This document shows positions 1-9,952 of a stretch of 64,000 nucleotides of DNA, one piece after another. Position numbers and translations under genes: made by a program. The DNA comes from Favolaschia claudopus (taxonomy: Eukaryota; Basidiomycota; Agaricomycetes; Agaricales; Mycenaceae): contig JAWWNJ010000054.1 in NCBI GenBank assembly GCA_037176885.1, forward strand, positions 310,001 to 374,000, given 5' to 3'. The notes under the pieces are model-generated. The model was not told the DNA's origin and searched no databases. It saw nothing but the letters and a program-made list of their open reading frames with translations. The stretch's first letter is position 1. The number at the start of each line of letters is the position of its first letter.

Positions 1-162
1 CGAAGGCGGCGGAAAAGGAGTAGGGGCATTCCTAAACTTGCGCTTTCGCGCTTATTGTCACGCACTGCCGCGCTGCCGTGTTTGACAGATGGTGCCGCTC
101 CAGCCGCATAAGCGCGAAAGCGTCAAAAGCGTCGTAAGCGCGAAAGCGCAAGTTTACTTTGA

Positions 163-310
163 CAGCTATCTACAAAACACTGGAGCGCTCCGAAAAAAAG
201 TTCACACAACGGTTTTGACAGCTCCTGCCTAATTCGGCCAGCCCGCTCCACTCTCTCCAACTTGAAACGCTATTGACCCAACGATGGAGCGCACCACGTG
301 ACTGACACGT
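163..310. repeat. Joined repeat fragments: MITE end plus a 46-bp inverted piece
   Basis: Bases 163-260 nearly duplicate the start of the MITE at 3212-3594. They share the TIR CAGCTATCTACAAAACACTG and the following 70 bases, and the match stops abruptly. Bases 265-310 are the exact reverse complement of 31972-32017. The two pieces meet at about 261-264, which marks a rearrangement junction. Confidence 0.7.
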
Positions 311-1062
311 TGTGCATTTCATCGAGTTTAAACTGTTGTTTACTCAAGTCTAACAGGCTCGAGTAGGTCTAGCGAGTGCACTCGCAAACCTCGCTGTGCT
401 GAGGCTAGCCCCCCGAGCACGAAGCAGCAGGTTTGCCGTAGCCCTAGCAGTGTAGTCCACATGCATTGCTAGCGTACCGCTCCGCGCGTGTGGATACCGA
501 CCCCTAGCGGCAATTAGTCCAGTGCGAGACAGGAGCTATCTAGCTCTTCTCTCTTTCTGACTAGTCTGTCCGCTAGGTGTGTCGCGTTGGTTTCCCCAGC
601 TCTTCTCTCTTTCTGATGTAGTCTGTATGATAGTGCACGAGCTCGATTAATTTCTTACCCCCCCTCCTCTCCCTTGTTCTTCTTTTTATTCTACTTGTCG
701 AGCCGTTGTTACATCTCTGTATGTTCGTAGAGCCGTCCGCGACCGAAATACACGATGGGTCCGACGCCGACCGCGCTCGGCGTCGCGGCTGCATACCCGC
801 TATCTACTTCGTCCCTTGCGAAGCGAGCCGGTTAGAGTCCGGAAAATACAATCGACGACGGTAGAGCCTTGGTTAACTTTTCTGAAGGCTTGTACATATT
901 CCCTCAGTACATGCCCAGTAGTATTATGTGTATCATTCAGTAAACTTGGAAGTCACTGTCAGTCGAAGTTAGATCAATCATCAAAGCCAGTACTCAAATG
1001 TGTGAACAAATCAGTACAGTACCTACTCGTATATACTATATGGCTTATCATTCTCTCCCAAG
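311..1062. other. No gene recognised
   Basis: I see no supportable gene here. A short direct repeat around AGCTCTTCTCTCTTTCTGA occurs near 541 and 598. The small open frames in both directions have no recognisable domain and look random. Confidence 0.5.
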
Positions 1063-1302
1063 CACTCTCTTGTATCTCAAAAGGTGGAGAGATGCAAAGC
1101 TTTACATAGAAAATCACGAATTATTTGTGTCCATTTTGGGTACATATCACATTATATCAATGACTCTGTTAATATTCACATTCCCTCACACACAAGAACA
1201 ACACAAGGACGAGCTTGGGAAAATAAGGATTCCAAAAAAAAGAACTTGTTACAGTACTTATAGTACTGAGAGGGGAACTTGAAGGCTCACGACGTGTCAG
1301 TC
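1063..1302 (+). repeat. 240-bp direct repeat, also at 31718-31982
   Basis: The sequence from CACTCT through GACGTGTCAGTC recurs at 31718-31982 in the same orientation with a few small indels. The left copy ends where the 2.3-kb inverted-repeat arm begins. The right copy continues into the 46-bp piece that is inverted at 265-310. It is probably the end of an unrecognised mobile element; no coding content is visible. Confidence 0.75.
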
Positions 1303-1303
1303 G

Positions 1304-2154
1304 AGTTATCTGGAGAGCCATTGTTCTATAGCTACATGTATTCATTGTCCTTATGTAGTCCAATATACTTCTTTGTCTTTGCATTTTCATGACTCTTGAG
1401 TGAAAAATATAAGATCTGAGCCAAGGAAAAGGTCTCGAAAGGTCTCCGAAATTTGGCTAAATTTCTCTAAAATCTCAAACGCCGTTTTCATCGAAAACAT
1501 AATTCGGCTAAATTTCCCGAAATGCGATAATATCCGAAATTTGGCGAAATTTTCCGAACTTTTCGTGACATTTAGCCAAATTACGAGGGGAGGTTTTTCC
1601 TGATGTGCATTCTTGGCTTTGCCGGAAGAGAGCGATTGGAGGGCTCCACGGATGTTTCGCTCTCCCCTCATTGGCGTGGGAGATTCGGCCTAGGTGCTTT
1701 CTCATCGAAGCCGCGCGTTGGACCATAGCGGGCATTGATTTGGGAGACCGTAGAGGGCGCAACATTCTCTTTTTCGGCTACATCTCTATTTGAGATGCCT
1801 GCCTTCTTGAGGGCGTCTATGGCGGCCTTGTTTGCGGCAGTGATGTTGAACATGATGTGGAGAATGAGTCACAAGAAGTCTGGGGTGAATCGAGCGCGTC
1901 GTTGTGGTGGTTCAGAGTGAAAAGTCTTGGGCTGCCAAATGCGGAAAAAGTATTGGATCACGTGTACGCGATAATCACGCTCTCTGACGACAACGCGCGC
2001 ACATTGGACGTCGAGTTAATACATGTAGAAAGGGCTGGGTAGTCTTAGAGGTATACGCAGCACTATATATCACCCCCAAAATTTTCTCACTCGCGCCGCA
2101 GTTCAAGCCGAAAGTTTGAAAACCAGGTGATCCCATACTTTTTCCGAGTCAGTG
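1304..2154 (-). pseudogene. Truncated Tc1-like element, left copy
   Basis: The terminal inverted repeat begins at 2154 (minus strand CACTGACTCGGAAAAAG, preceded by TA). The open segment at 1668-1853 encodes a helix-turn-helix with the motif SNRDVAEKENVAPSTVSQIN, which is the DNA-binding start of a Tc1-type transposase. The catalytic part is missing, because the copy breaks off inside the insert that also splits the right-hand copy. Identity with 45921-46771 shows it arose by duplication of that locus. Confidence 0.75.
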
Positions 2155-2244
2155 TAGATGATGTGTGAGTAGGATATTTGAGTACATTTTGTACTCAACA
2201 ACCTGGCTAGTGGACTTGGCAAAAATTCGTCAGTCTTGCATGTT

Positions 2245-2410
2245 GAAATTCATGATGTTTTGTCATGAATTCATATGCTCAACAACTATTGTAAAAATGG
2301 GTTTCTGAGCATGATGAAAGGCATCTTGAATTTCATGATGTGGTTCATGACAAAACATCAGGAATCTTGAAATTCCTCATTATTGTTTTGAATTTCATGA
2401 CAAATACTTC
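2245..2410. repeat. Array of TCATGA-centred palindromes
   Basis: This AT-rich stretch reiterates variants of CATGAATTTCATGATG and CATGACAAAACATCATG in both orientations. The same motif family recurs at 45665-45830 (the inverted-repeat partner), 42476-42625 and 50705-50910. No reading frame passes through it. Confidence 0.7.
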
Positions 2411-2419
2411 GCACAGTGG

Positions 2420-2810
2420 GTGCTCATATGTAGTTGCATTTTTCTTTTGTTTGTACTGAATTATGTGAATATTCCCGAACCGACGTGGTGTCTACCTGCC
2501 TACCTGAGCTTTTTCATCTGGGGCACTGACTTTCGGGCTCAATACAAACTGCTGTCTCGGTTCTTCCCACATCGGCGGCGAGATTTCAGGGATCCCGTTT
2601 CTCGGCATAACTTGGGACCCATGAATCTACAGTGTTCTCTCTGCGACGCCCTTCTGTGGAATACCACAAGGGTTGAACGGAGCGAACCTGGACCTGTTAA
2701 GAACGAATCGTTAGAGCCCTTGGCACAGAATGAATTCCGGGAGAAGTTTCATCTCTGTATATAAGCAATATACCAGAGATTATGCAGTATGGTGGCCCAA
2801 AAATTCGGCG
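2420..2810 (+). pseudogene. Helitron-like N-terminal zinc-finger fragment, left copy
   Basis: The 114-codon open frame contains the segment RHNLGPMNLQCSLCDALLW. From memory, this resembles the N-terminal Cys finger (LGxMDxxCxxCxALHW) of basidiomycete Helitron Rep/helicase proteins. Downstream, after a stop, residues like FRE..Y continue in another frame. It is a short relic with no Rep or helicase domain. An identical copy lies at 45265-45655 on the other strand. Confidence 0.5.
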
Positions 2811-3211
2811 ACTCACTCGTTAATTTGGCATGTTCAAAACACGATCCACATAGAAGTTGGGAAGATGGTTGTGGGCAATCAACATTAGTCCGGAGAAACC
2901 AATCAAGGCTAATTCGGTGAACTCTGTGGATAACTAGCGGGGGAGTGCGAGATGAACAGCTATGAGCGATGCATCATTCGTACAGACCTACAGCTCGAAG
3001 CAAGTGGCGAGGTGTAACAGAATTTGAAGCCGATCTCACGGAGTCTTCATGAACGATTAGTTCATGTGCGGGTGCTTGTATTGAAAATTGGGGGTTGAAC
3101 GAGGCAGCGGGGATTCATACTTTGGCATACAAAGCAAAATATCTGGAATCTGCAATAATGTGTTAAAAAAAGGTGAGGGAGAGAACAAAACACAATGAAG
3201 GAAGGCACTGA

Positions 3212-3594
3212 CAGCTATCTACAAAACACTGGAGCGCTCCGAAAAAAAATTCACACAACGGTTTTGACAGCTCCTGCCTAATTCGGCCAGCCCGCTCCAC
3301 TCTCTCCAACGACACTCGCCCTTTCGTCACTGCTCCTGGAACGTCTCTCTCGCCTACCATGCCCTACAATACCTTCCGCTACATCCCTCCTGCACACAAG
3401 CGGCTCATGATTACCATGGCCGCCAATGGGATGTCCAATCAAGAAATTGCATAGGCTGCAACACGAGGTCGCCCCGCCCTGACGCGCCAGCCGTCGACGC
3501 AATGGATCCGGCAGTGCCTACCTCATATGGTAATTGACGTCATCGCATCAATGGGAACTTTTTTTCGGAGCGCTCCAGTGTTTTGTAGATAGCT
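3212..3594 (+). mobile_element. MITE derived from a Tc1/mariner-type transposon
   Basis: The terminal inverted repeats begin CAGCTATCTACAAAACACTG and extend through GGAGCGCTCCG. Inside, the plus strand reads an ATG at 3359 followed by the start of a helix-turn-helix (RLMITMAANGMSNQEIA) and then a stop, with further transposase-like codons after it. It therefore looks like an internally deleted autonomous element that kept only the start of its transposase. No clean TA duplication is visible. The partner copy is at 44481-44863. Confidence 0.65.
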
Positions 3595-3600
3595 GGAATG

Positions 3601-3773
3601 CCCCTATTATTGACAATTTGAGTTTCCAGCACAACGGTACACACACACACACACACAAAACAATTCAACTAATTTGATCAAGAGTACGGCTTGGTCATAG
3701 TTTTGCCTGCCACCATATACATACAATCTTCGTAATGCCACGGAAGTGGAAGTAATGACACCAATACTAATGC
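3601..3773. repeat. (AC)n microsatellite in a short spacer
   Basis: An uninterrupted run of AC dinucleotides occupies about 3639-3657. Nothing else is recognised in this spacer. Confidence 0.6.
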
Positions 3774-4916
3774 TCAAGCGGCCAACCGGAATCCTCCCGC
3801 CCCATGTGTGTGTCTCGCTCTATGGCGATGGGATCGTGTTTGCCCATCCACTTCACGACGCTGTGCGGGCCCAAGGATGGCACTATAGCTGCTTGGGTAG
3901 ACACTGATATTGGCTGGTCTGACACATGCATACTGTGAAGCATTTGGGCTTTCAACGGTCATATTGAGCCACGGTGTTAAATCGCTCACCGTCCCAATTT
4001 GTAGGTCGTCACACCCGTGCTATATCGATAATTGGAATCATACTCAAACGGGAGTGAAAGAGGAAAGCAAACCGATGGGTTCAAGAAGTCATACTGGTCC
4101 GCACTGATCTTGTATACCTGACCGATGGATGCACAAGAGTGTGAACCATTGATTCGGAGAAATTCTGAGCACATCTGGTGCGTGCATGAGAAATGCAATG
4201 TTGGATTGAATAGACACTCATCTGACCTGGTCAAGATTCGGAGTAGTGAGAGTGTCCGGGACTGGAACGTAATGAATGTCTTTTGTATGGGTGGGATCAT
4301 TTTCGCTAGCAGTGATGCAATATGGCTGCACATGTCATCTATATTCACGTTGTGGCACATAGGAGTCAAACTCACTGTTTTGTCAACCAGGTTCTGACAA
4401 TCATCATTGATCTGCTCCGGGGTGAACAACTTCAGCGAAAAAACGTTTTGCCACATTGTCCTTTGCCTTACCTCGGGGTTTAAGTCATAGAACCCGGCAA
4501 GGGTGAGCCGTTCGACAAGTGTTTCAAAAGCGTTAGGGCGAGATATTCTATTCGCGGCATCGATGATTACTTGGCATCCACCCTCATAGTCAAAGAGGCC
4601 CAGATCGGCAAGGTCCTCGAGGCTTTTGGCACATGTCTAGTCAACAAGTAAGGATTCCACGAGAAAGGAGGACAATGTAAATGATTACCCGAATAGGCCC
4701 ATCTCTCCCACCTGGACCGAGGACCACTTCTGTCGACTCTGTGGAAGGGGCAGTGACACTGGCGGAAGCAGCTGTTGATGTGCTAGTAGCTTCTGCTGCT
4801 GACTCTGGAAGAGTGTACGTTGTCTTGATTGGATCCGGGGCAGTGCTGACTTGCAAGATGTTGGCCAAGCTCAGAGCAGATCCAAGCAATAGCTTGACAA
4901 GAAACATGAGGATCAC
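3774..4916 (-). CDS. Putative secreted LysM-like protein, seven exons
   Basis: I can join seven exons, all with phase-0 GT..AG introns of 42-98 bp: 4916-4689, 4636-4472, 4429-4376, 4325-4227, 4174-4118, 4019-3990 and 3932-3774. This gives 263 residues. The first exon starts with a hydrophobic signal peptide (MILMFLVKLLLGSALSLA), followed by an Ala/Ser/Thr-rich linker. The segment FYDLNPE..NDDCQNLV..YCI, and later FLRINGSH..CDDLQIGTYACV, resemble the second half of fungal LysM repeats (asparagine-proline turn, then C..L..G..YC). Such proteins bind chitin or glucan outside the cell. The gene structure is strong because every junction keeps the frame. The LysM assignment is from memory of the motif and is weaker; another small Cys-containing secreted family is possible. 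Confidence 0.55.
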
Positions 4917-4995
4917 TAGCCTAGCTGGCTGGCACAGCGCTCAAAGTTCGAGTTTAAAGGCTTGCCGCGGTCTCACGGAGCCCGTTATGTCTATA

Positions 4996-5095
4996 CAGTG
5001 GTGGCAAATAGAAATTGCGGTGGCTTTTTGGCCAAGATCTGGCTGTATACTTCACCGAATGACCTGAAATAAGATGTGGAAATAAATATATGATA
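4996..5095 (+). mobile_element. End fragment of a CAGTGGTGGCAAATAG MITE
   Basis: About 100 bases match the arm of the fold-back element at 16124-16223, starting with TA then CAGTGGTGGCAAATAGAAAT. The opposite arm is absent, so it is a truncated copy. Confidence 0.75.
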
Positions 5096-5106
5096 ATAGA
5101 CTCGAA

Positions 5107-5168
5107 CCAGTCGTTATTTTTCCTAAGTCGACGGGGGTCGATCAAGGGAGCGGTCAAATAACGACTGG
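5107..5168. repeat. Hairpin with a 13-bp stem
   Basis: CCAGTCGTTATTT at 5107-5119 pairs with its reverse complement at 5156-5168 around a 36-base loop. It lies in a spacer between repeat fragments and no function is evident. Confidence 0.6.
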
Positions 5169-5387
5169 AAGATAATCACCGGTGACATAGAGACACGGAG
5201 ATTCCCCAGAATTGATCTCGGGACTTCCTCAAAATTTTCGAAACCTACATGCAAAAGTTTTTAAAACGGTGAATATAAGATAGGCGGGTAGCTACTCCAA
5301 GGGGGAATCGGGATTCGAATTTCGGATATAGGGTCGATAAAATTTTTAAGGCCTCGGCCAGACCCCCCCTCCCCCCCTCCCCTCCTA

Positions 5388-5490
5388 CTCGCAGTTACCA
5401 AAAGTAACCGAATTCGGGGTTTTTTCCCAGAATTTACGATGGTCAAGGAACTTTGAGCGATGAAGGGTTCATTTATAGCGTCCAAAAAAG
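5388..5490 (+). mobile_element. End fragment of the CTCGG/TTACCAAAAGTAACCG MITE family
   Basis: About 100 bases match the left arm of the complete element at 53200-53716, including TTACCAAAAGTAACCGAATT and the following GGAACTTTGAGCGATGAAGG. A run of C-rich sequence (5363-5385) precedes it. The other arm is missing. Confidence 0.75.
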
Positions 5491-5716
5491 CGAAAAATCA
5501 CCTTAGTCACCAGCGATGATCACCCTACTGAACCGCCGAACAGCGGAGACGAGGATAAAGGCGAAGGTAGTTCCACTGGGGGTCGCCGCCGTCAGCGATA
5601 GTAGAATAGTATATTTGCACTTTGTATTCATTCAAATTTTGTCCTTAAACACTCTTTGCATATCTTATATTGAGATCCAACCCGTGGCGAAGCACGGGCT
5701 CACTGCTAGTACTCTA

Positions 5717-6327
5717 TTAGATTGGGGGAGCTTGCTGATTTTTGTCATCTGCCCAGTGGATGCGAAAGGCTTGCCGGCCGAAATGATGAAGCGGGCCTTG
5801 AGTTAGAAGTGAATGACCTGGGGTACAATTGTGGAATATTTGTACGTACCAGCATAGCGCTGAATGCGATAGAATGATCCGTGCATTCAACGATCCCCAG
5901 TTTTGTTCCGTTCGCCTTCGGGTCGGGTTTGTTGAGCAAACTCGATGGTCCATGTACCATAACCCGATGAAACTTGAGGTGATTGAATCAATATATGCAA
6001 AAGCAGCGCAAACTTGAAACAAATACTCTTACGTCCATGACGATTGCACTGGTGAAAATATACTCCATTTTCTTCACGCCATTCGGAAACAGGATAGAGA
6101 CTAAATTCCACTTGCTTCTGGGATAGGATCCGCGCGCCACAGATGCAACCGCCTTGAAACTGACGACACGTAGCGACTCGATGAAGATGTTGAGAAAATT
6201 GCGCAGACGACGTTATACATATGCAACGTACCCTGAAGAGGCTACAGGGCTCTAGGCATCGGCCATCCCGAGTGAGAGGAGAAGCGACGAGGTACGCACC
6301 TCCAGAAAATGGGACGGTCTGGCTCAA
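5717..6327 (-). CDS. Unrecognised gene candidate with several short exons
   Basis: The minus strand carries protein-like open segments separated by plausible GT..AG boundaries. Examples are a start at 6327 (MSQTVPFSGG), a segment reading EFSLYPVSEWREENGVYFHQ, one reading VMVHGPSSLLNKPDPKANG, and a last one ending in a stop at 5717-5719. I could not find one splice path that keeps all of them in frame, and I recognise no domain. It may be a decayed or captured host gene. Confidence 0.25.
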
Positions 6328-6428
6328 ACCGTAGTTAGAATTCCGTTACGGAGGCGATACTGTGAAAGCAAGTCAGGGAGTAGAGCTCATTGGCAACCGG
6401 TAGAAGTAGATTTTCAAGTGAAAAGTTA

Positions 6429-6824
6429 CTATTGTGCCAAATAGGTCTGGATTTTCACAATGGGTCTGGATTTTCGATTTTTCTCTCCTCCCTTTGCACT
6501 TTGGGTTTCCGGATTTTTCGGCATTTATTCCGGTACCAATTCACTATGGGTAGAGATAAAATCCTCACGATTTCATGCAAGTCCAATGTCAAGAAACGTT
6601 CGCCGTTTTCTCGAGGTTTTTGATCTGTCCTGTCAATCCATCAAAATACCTTGATGAAAGCCCGTTTTTCTTACTGCCTTCCTTTGGCCGTATCGCTACG
6701 AAACTTGCAGGATGTATAGCCCAATAGCATACAAACAGATTCCGAAAAGTCCGGAGGTCCAAATCGAAAAGGGAGAAGAGAAAAACTGACTGTTGTGCAA
6801 ATCCAGACCTATTTGGCACGATAG
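6429..6824. mobile_element. 396-bp MITE, copy A
   Basis: Terminal inverted repeats start CTATTGTGCCAAATAGGTCT and continue for roughly 100 bases on each side. The element is flanked by TA on both sides (6427-6428 and 6825-6826), as expected for a Tc1/mariner-mobilised MITE. It has no coding capacity. A second copy of exactly the same length is at 14378-14773. Confidence 0.85.
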
Positions 6825-6988
6825 TAAGCGACAATTGTGAAAAGTAAAAGCTCCACAAGTGAAAGATGCCAGTGTGCTCTCTACTATGAGGAACACAACT
6901 GGTAAAAGCTTTCGCTCCACAGATGAGAAGTGATTGACATCTGGGTAGGGCTAAATCTCACTTTTCACGGTTTGCCAATAAGCTCTAG

Positions 6989-7489
6989 TCACTCGACTAA
7001 GAATGTACGAGAACGGGATGAACGCACAAATGAGGCACTCTGCGCCGCAATGGTCATGACAACTGCTGGGACTTTGCTGAGACCGCGCGTTTTCAAGTGA
7101 AGTAGAGGCAGAGGATCGGGAGCGTGCTGCGTGCGATACCAGGTTATGTCTTGGACCTGCCATCCGCTGAATGTGATAGTCGGCGCGAGAGGCGACGGCG
7201 GGAGCGTATGTGTACGGTAAGTGGATTGGTCGCGGTTCGATTTCCGCGGATGTCGCACTGTGGGAACGATCATGTCAAGGACGGTGAAGAGCTCGTCGAG
7301 AGGCTGTGCTTCTTGGCGTCCTCTCCAGCTCGGACATACATCCGACTGGTTCCCTCCACAGACATGGGACATGGGCCGAATATCAGAATTGATGGAGTTG
7401 ATGGCTTCGCAGGCCGACTGATACATATCAGCTTGTCGTTTTCGATTCTCGTTTATACCGTTCCCGAAGCGTTCGTCGAGTATCACTGT
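6989..7489 (-). CDS. Unrecognised open reading frame upstream of repeats
   Basis: About 165 codons are open, and the first two-thirds have a protein-like composition, for example QPLDELFTVLDMIVPTVRHP. A good splice acceptor (GAACAG) stands immediately before its first codons at about 7490, so it may be an internal exon. The last third looks like read-through. It is on the same strand as the kinase gene, about 190 bp further on, but nothing links the two. No domain is recognised. Confidence 0.25.
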   Translation of the reverse strand, partial: TVILDERFGNGINENRKRQADMYQSACEAINSINSDIRPMSHVCGGNQSDVCPSWRGRQEAQPLDELFTVLDMIVPTVRHPRKSNRDQSTYRTHTLPPSPLAPTITFSGWQVQDITWYRTQHAPDPLPLLHLKTRGLSKVPAVVMTIAAQSASFVRSSRSRTFLVE

Positions 7490-7681
7490 TCGAATATTAG
7501 GGATTCTCGCGATGCAAATCTTCCACCGGTCGACGTGCCATACAAATCATAAATGGCTTGATGAGTCTAAGCTACTTTCTGCTCTTTTCTGCTACCGAAA
7601 AATCTCTATAACAAATTAAGTTACTGTAAGTATCATTGGAGTTCAATCCATCCATCGTCCGTCTTTCCGAGTAGTCCGGTG

Positions 7682-8963
7682 TCATATGTGCAAGGCAAAC
7701 CACGAATGTTGGAGCGCTAATGTAGCTGTGATCCTGTACAGTGGATCAAGGTGGCATAATTCAGCGACAAGATAGTTCCCTGTAATGCAGGAGTAAGAAA
7801 CAAGCCAGAAGCCAGGCTCGCAGGGCGAGTATGCCTTTCTTACCAGAAGTAATGGAGAGCCAAGGCTGAAAAAGAAGTAAGCCGGCTGAAATTTTGGCCT
7901 GGGTGTGGTGTAGGTAAATGGAATGAAATGGATGAAACCCGCTGAGGATAATAGATTGGTGCGGGAATTTGACAAAACACGCAACGCACGAAATGAGCAT
8001 GAATGCCACGACGCCAACACTCCACATATCGGCGACTTGGCTGAATACATGTTTGTGAGCAAGGCGGAACATTGATTCGTGATGGGAACTGCACAAATCA
8101 TAGGACAAGGTTGGGTCGACGAAAGAGGCAATCGCTTCGGGAGGCATGAAAGAGACTGTGCCATAGATGTTCGCGCCGGAGTGAGCCTGGTATGTTGCCA
8201 TTCCGAGATCCGCTATGCAGATGGTGGGATTTTGTGTTGACCATCTTGTGCAGACGAGGATGTTATCAGGCTGGGAGCATCTATCATAAAGTCATCTGAG
8301 ACCTAGCGGATAGCGTACCTTGATGTCTACTCGCACGTCAAATCAAATCGACGTGAACCGACCCGGTGACTTACCTCGATGAGAGATCCCGAGGCCGTGG
8401 AGATAACGAATGCCATCGAGAATTTGCCAAACGATTCTCCTGGCTGCGTGGTCTGAAAGAAGGATCTGCGTAGCAAGGTGATCTTGGAGGCTGGTGTCGT
8501 ATTTTGGAAAGAACAGGTATCTATATTGGATGGGGTTACAATTAGCCAGAGATTATCTTTGGGCCGAAATAAAGGTAACAAACACGTTAAGCTCGTCCTG
8601 CGCTGTGTCCAATAGTTCGATGAGATTGGGCTAGGCAAAAGTGTGTTAGCATAGTGTGTAGCGGGTTCATAGTTGACATCGCACATGCTTTACGGCGAGT
8701 AAAATGGAAATTTCCCGGAAGATAGCAGAATCGCCCCGATCGCGTTTGATGACTTTACAAGCGATAGTACGTCCTGCACGTTTTGGCTAGGAATGCGGCT
8801 CCCGAACCGAGCATGAAAGGAAGTACTTTCCGGACCGATGGCTAAATATACCGTACCACCGTGGCCTTGTCCAAGTTGAGTATTTATGAGGATGTGATAC
8901 GCACCCTGTAAGCCAATGCCTTAGGATAAACATCCGCGACCGAACGGTACTCACCTTCAACAT
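7682..8963 (-). CDS. Compact protein kinase, many small exons, one 8-nt exon
   Basis: The exons I infer are 8963-8955, 8905 to about 8835, 8786-8685, 8630-8584, 8520-8375, 8326-8319, 8270-7990, 7941-7844 and 7779-7682, with introns of 48-64 bp. They read the kinase fold in order: glycine loop LGQGHGGTVYLA, lysine strand GRTIACKVIK, helix-C glutamate in IFREISILL, hinge YLFFPKYDTSL, catalytic loop HRDIKPDNIL, ADLG in place of ADFG, MPPE in place of APE, then DMWSVGVVAFMLISGFHPFH and a C-lobe end with DPLYRITA. The total is near 285 residues, close to a bare catalytic domain. The junction from exon 2 to exon 3 is off by one base with any consensus donor I tried, so a lesion or an unusual splice there is possible. 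From exon 3 to the stop the frame is intact for 259 residues. It probably phosphorylates Ser/Thr. Confidence 0.72.
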
Positions 8964-9062
8964 TTGACAAGAGGGTTGACTTTCAGTTGCCAATTGCTGC
9001 GCCGAAGAGTCGGGAGTTCACACAAATTTTCACACGTGATTGACACGCGGAAACTTTCTGAA

Positions 9063-9080
9063 TCAGATTTTGCCGCCACT
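9063..9080 (-). repeat. Solo Tc1/mariner-type end
   Basis: ATCAGATTTTGCCGCCACTG followed by GTA resembles the inverted ends (CAGTGGCGGCAAAATC) of Tc1/mariner-type elements. Similar solo ends stand at about 10986-11004 and 11127-11149. No partner was found for any of them. Confidence 0.45.
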
Positions 9081-9198
9081 GGTACTTACAGTATTTTGAC
9101 GCTCCTTTACACACCAAAAATGATTTTGAGATTTGAGTTACATGTTTTGTTCTTATGCCACATCTGAGTACACAGACCTTTTCTAAGTACCCCACTGA

Positions 9199-9952
9199 TA
9201 GGGCTTCAACCCGTCCGTCCCGTCCGTTTCCGGCTAGGGTGCTTTTATAATTCCCGGGCCAATTATAAACGGTTTTTTAATTTTCGTTTTTAAACAGGGT
9301 GTTTATAAACCGGTTTATAAACAGACCCCCTAAAATTTAAATAGGCCAAAAACCTGTCTTTTTTGCTTGTTTAATCCAATTTTTTGCCTCCAAAAGCCTC
9401 CCTGAGCTCAATGACCATCGATGGCAGGGTCAACACCTCATTTTGCCTCCAGTTTATAAGGCTTTGCTTTGGCATGCCCATTTCGGGCGAATTGTTGCCA
9501 TCACAGGCTGGATGATTGACAGGTCGGCACCCTCCGAAGCCTAATTTGATGCACACAACTTTGAATCAAGCTACAGCTCCTGCATGCTCGCAATTGCAGT
9601 GGAGAATCATGCTGATACTCAGCCCAGAAATGTGTGCTTGGACAGTGGGAAACACAGCCACCATGAATTATAAACCGGGGGTTTTGGTCAAACCATTTAA
9701 AAACCGGTTTATAAACCGGTGTTTAAAACAATGTTTATTAACCGGACTAATAAACAGCACCCTATTTCCGGCCAAGAAAACGGGAAAAACGGCAGTCAGC
9801 CGTCCGGACCCGTCCGTCTAGCGTCAGACGGGACGGGTGCCGTCCGTCCCGTCCTGTCCGTCTTGTTGACCTCGCAAAGCCTGGACGGGACGGGTTCCGT
9901 CCGTCCGTCCCGTCCGTTTTTTCCGTCCAAAGACGGACGGGTTGGAGCCCTA
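9199..9952. mobile_element. hAT-type MITE built from CCGTCC repeats (outer)
   Basis: It begins TAGGGCTTCAACCCGTCCGT and ends with the inverted counterpart. Perfect 8-bp duplications CCCACTGA flank it at 9191-9198 and 9953-9960, which is the hallmark of hAT transposition. Without the inner element it is about 216 bp, made largely of reiterated CCGTCC/GGACGG motifs. It has no coding capacity. Confidence 0.88.
9235..9764. mobile_element. hAT-type MITE nested in the outer one
   Basis: Ends are TAGGGTGCTTTTATAATTCC and its inverted partner. Perfect 8-bp duplications TTTCCGGC lie at 9227-9234 and 9765-9772. Near its ends it reiterates AAACCGGTTTATAAAC-like motifs. The central part (9360-9660) is ordinary sequence with no recognised gene. 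Confidence 0.88.

Larger units (their letters stand above)
1304..3600 (-). repeat. Left arm of a 2,297-bp inverted repeat
   Basis: Every position x from 1304 to 3600 pairs with 48075-x, and I found no mismatch where I compared the arms. From high to low coordinate the arm carries a 383-bp MITE, a Helitron-like zinc-finger fragment, a TCATGA-rich array, the 5' end of a Tc1-like element (first base 2154), and the first ~300 bp of the element inserted in that Tc1. It stops inside that insert, so this is the truncated copy. The right arm continues into an intact element context. Confidence 0.9.

Noticed and set aside
3986..4456. A 156-codon single-exon protein on the minus strand
   Set aside because: It reads through introns. 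The spliced alternative in phase 0 gives much more protein-like segments and links to a signal peptide.
5360..5400. C-rich tract as a G-quadruplex regulatory element
   Set aside because: It lies at the broken end of a MITE fragment with no gene promoter nearby, so a functional claim is not supported.
7205..7260. Possible tRNA T-arm (GGTTCGATTTCC), also at 11029
   Set aside because: No acceptor stem, D-arm or anticodon arm can be folded around either site.
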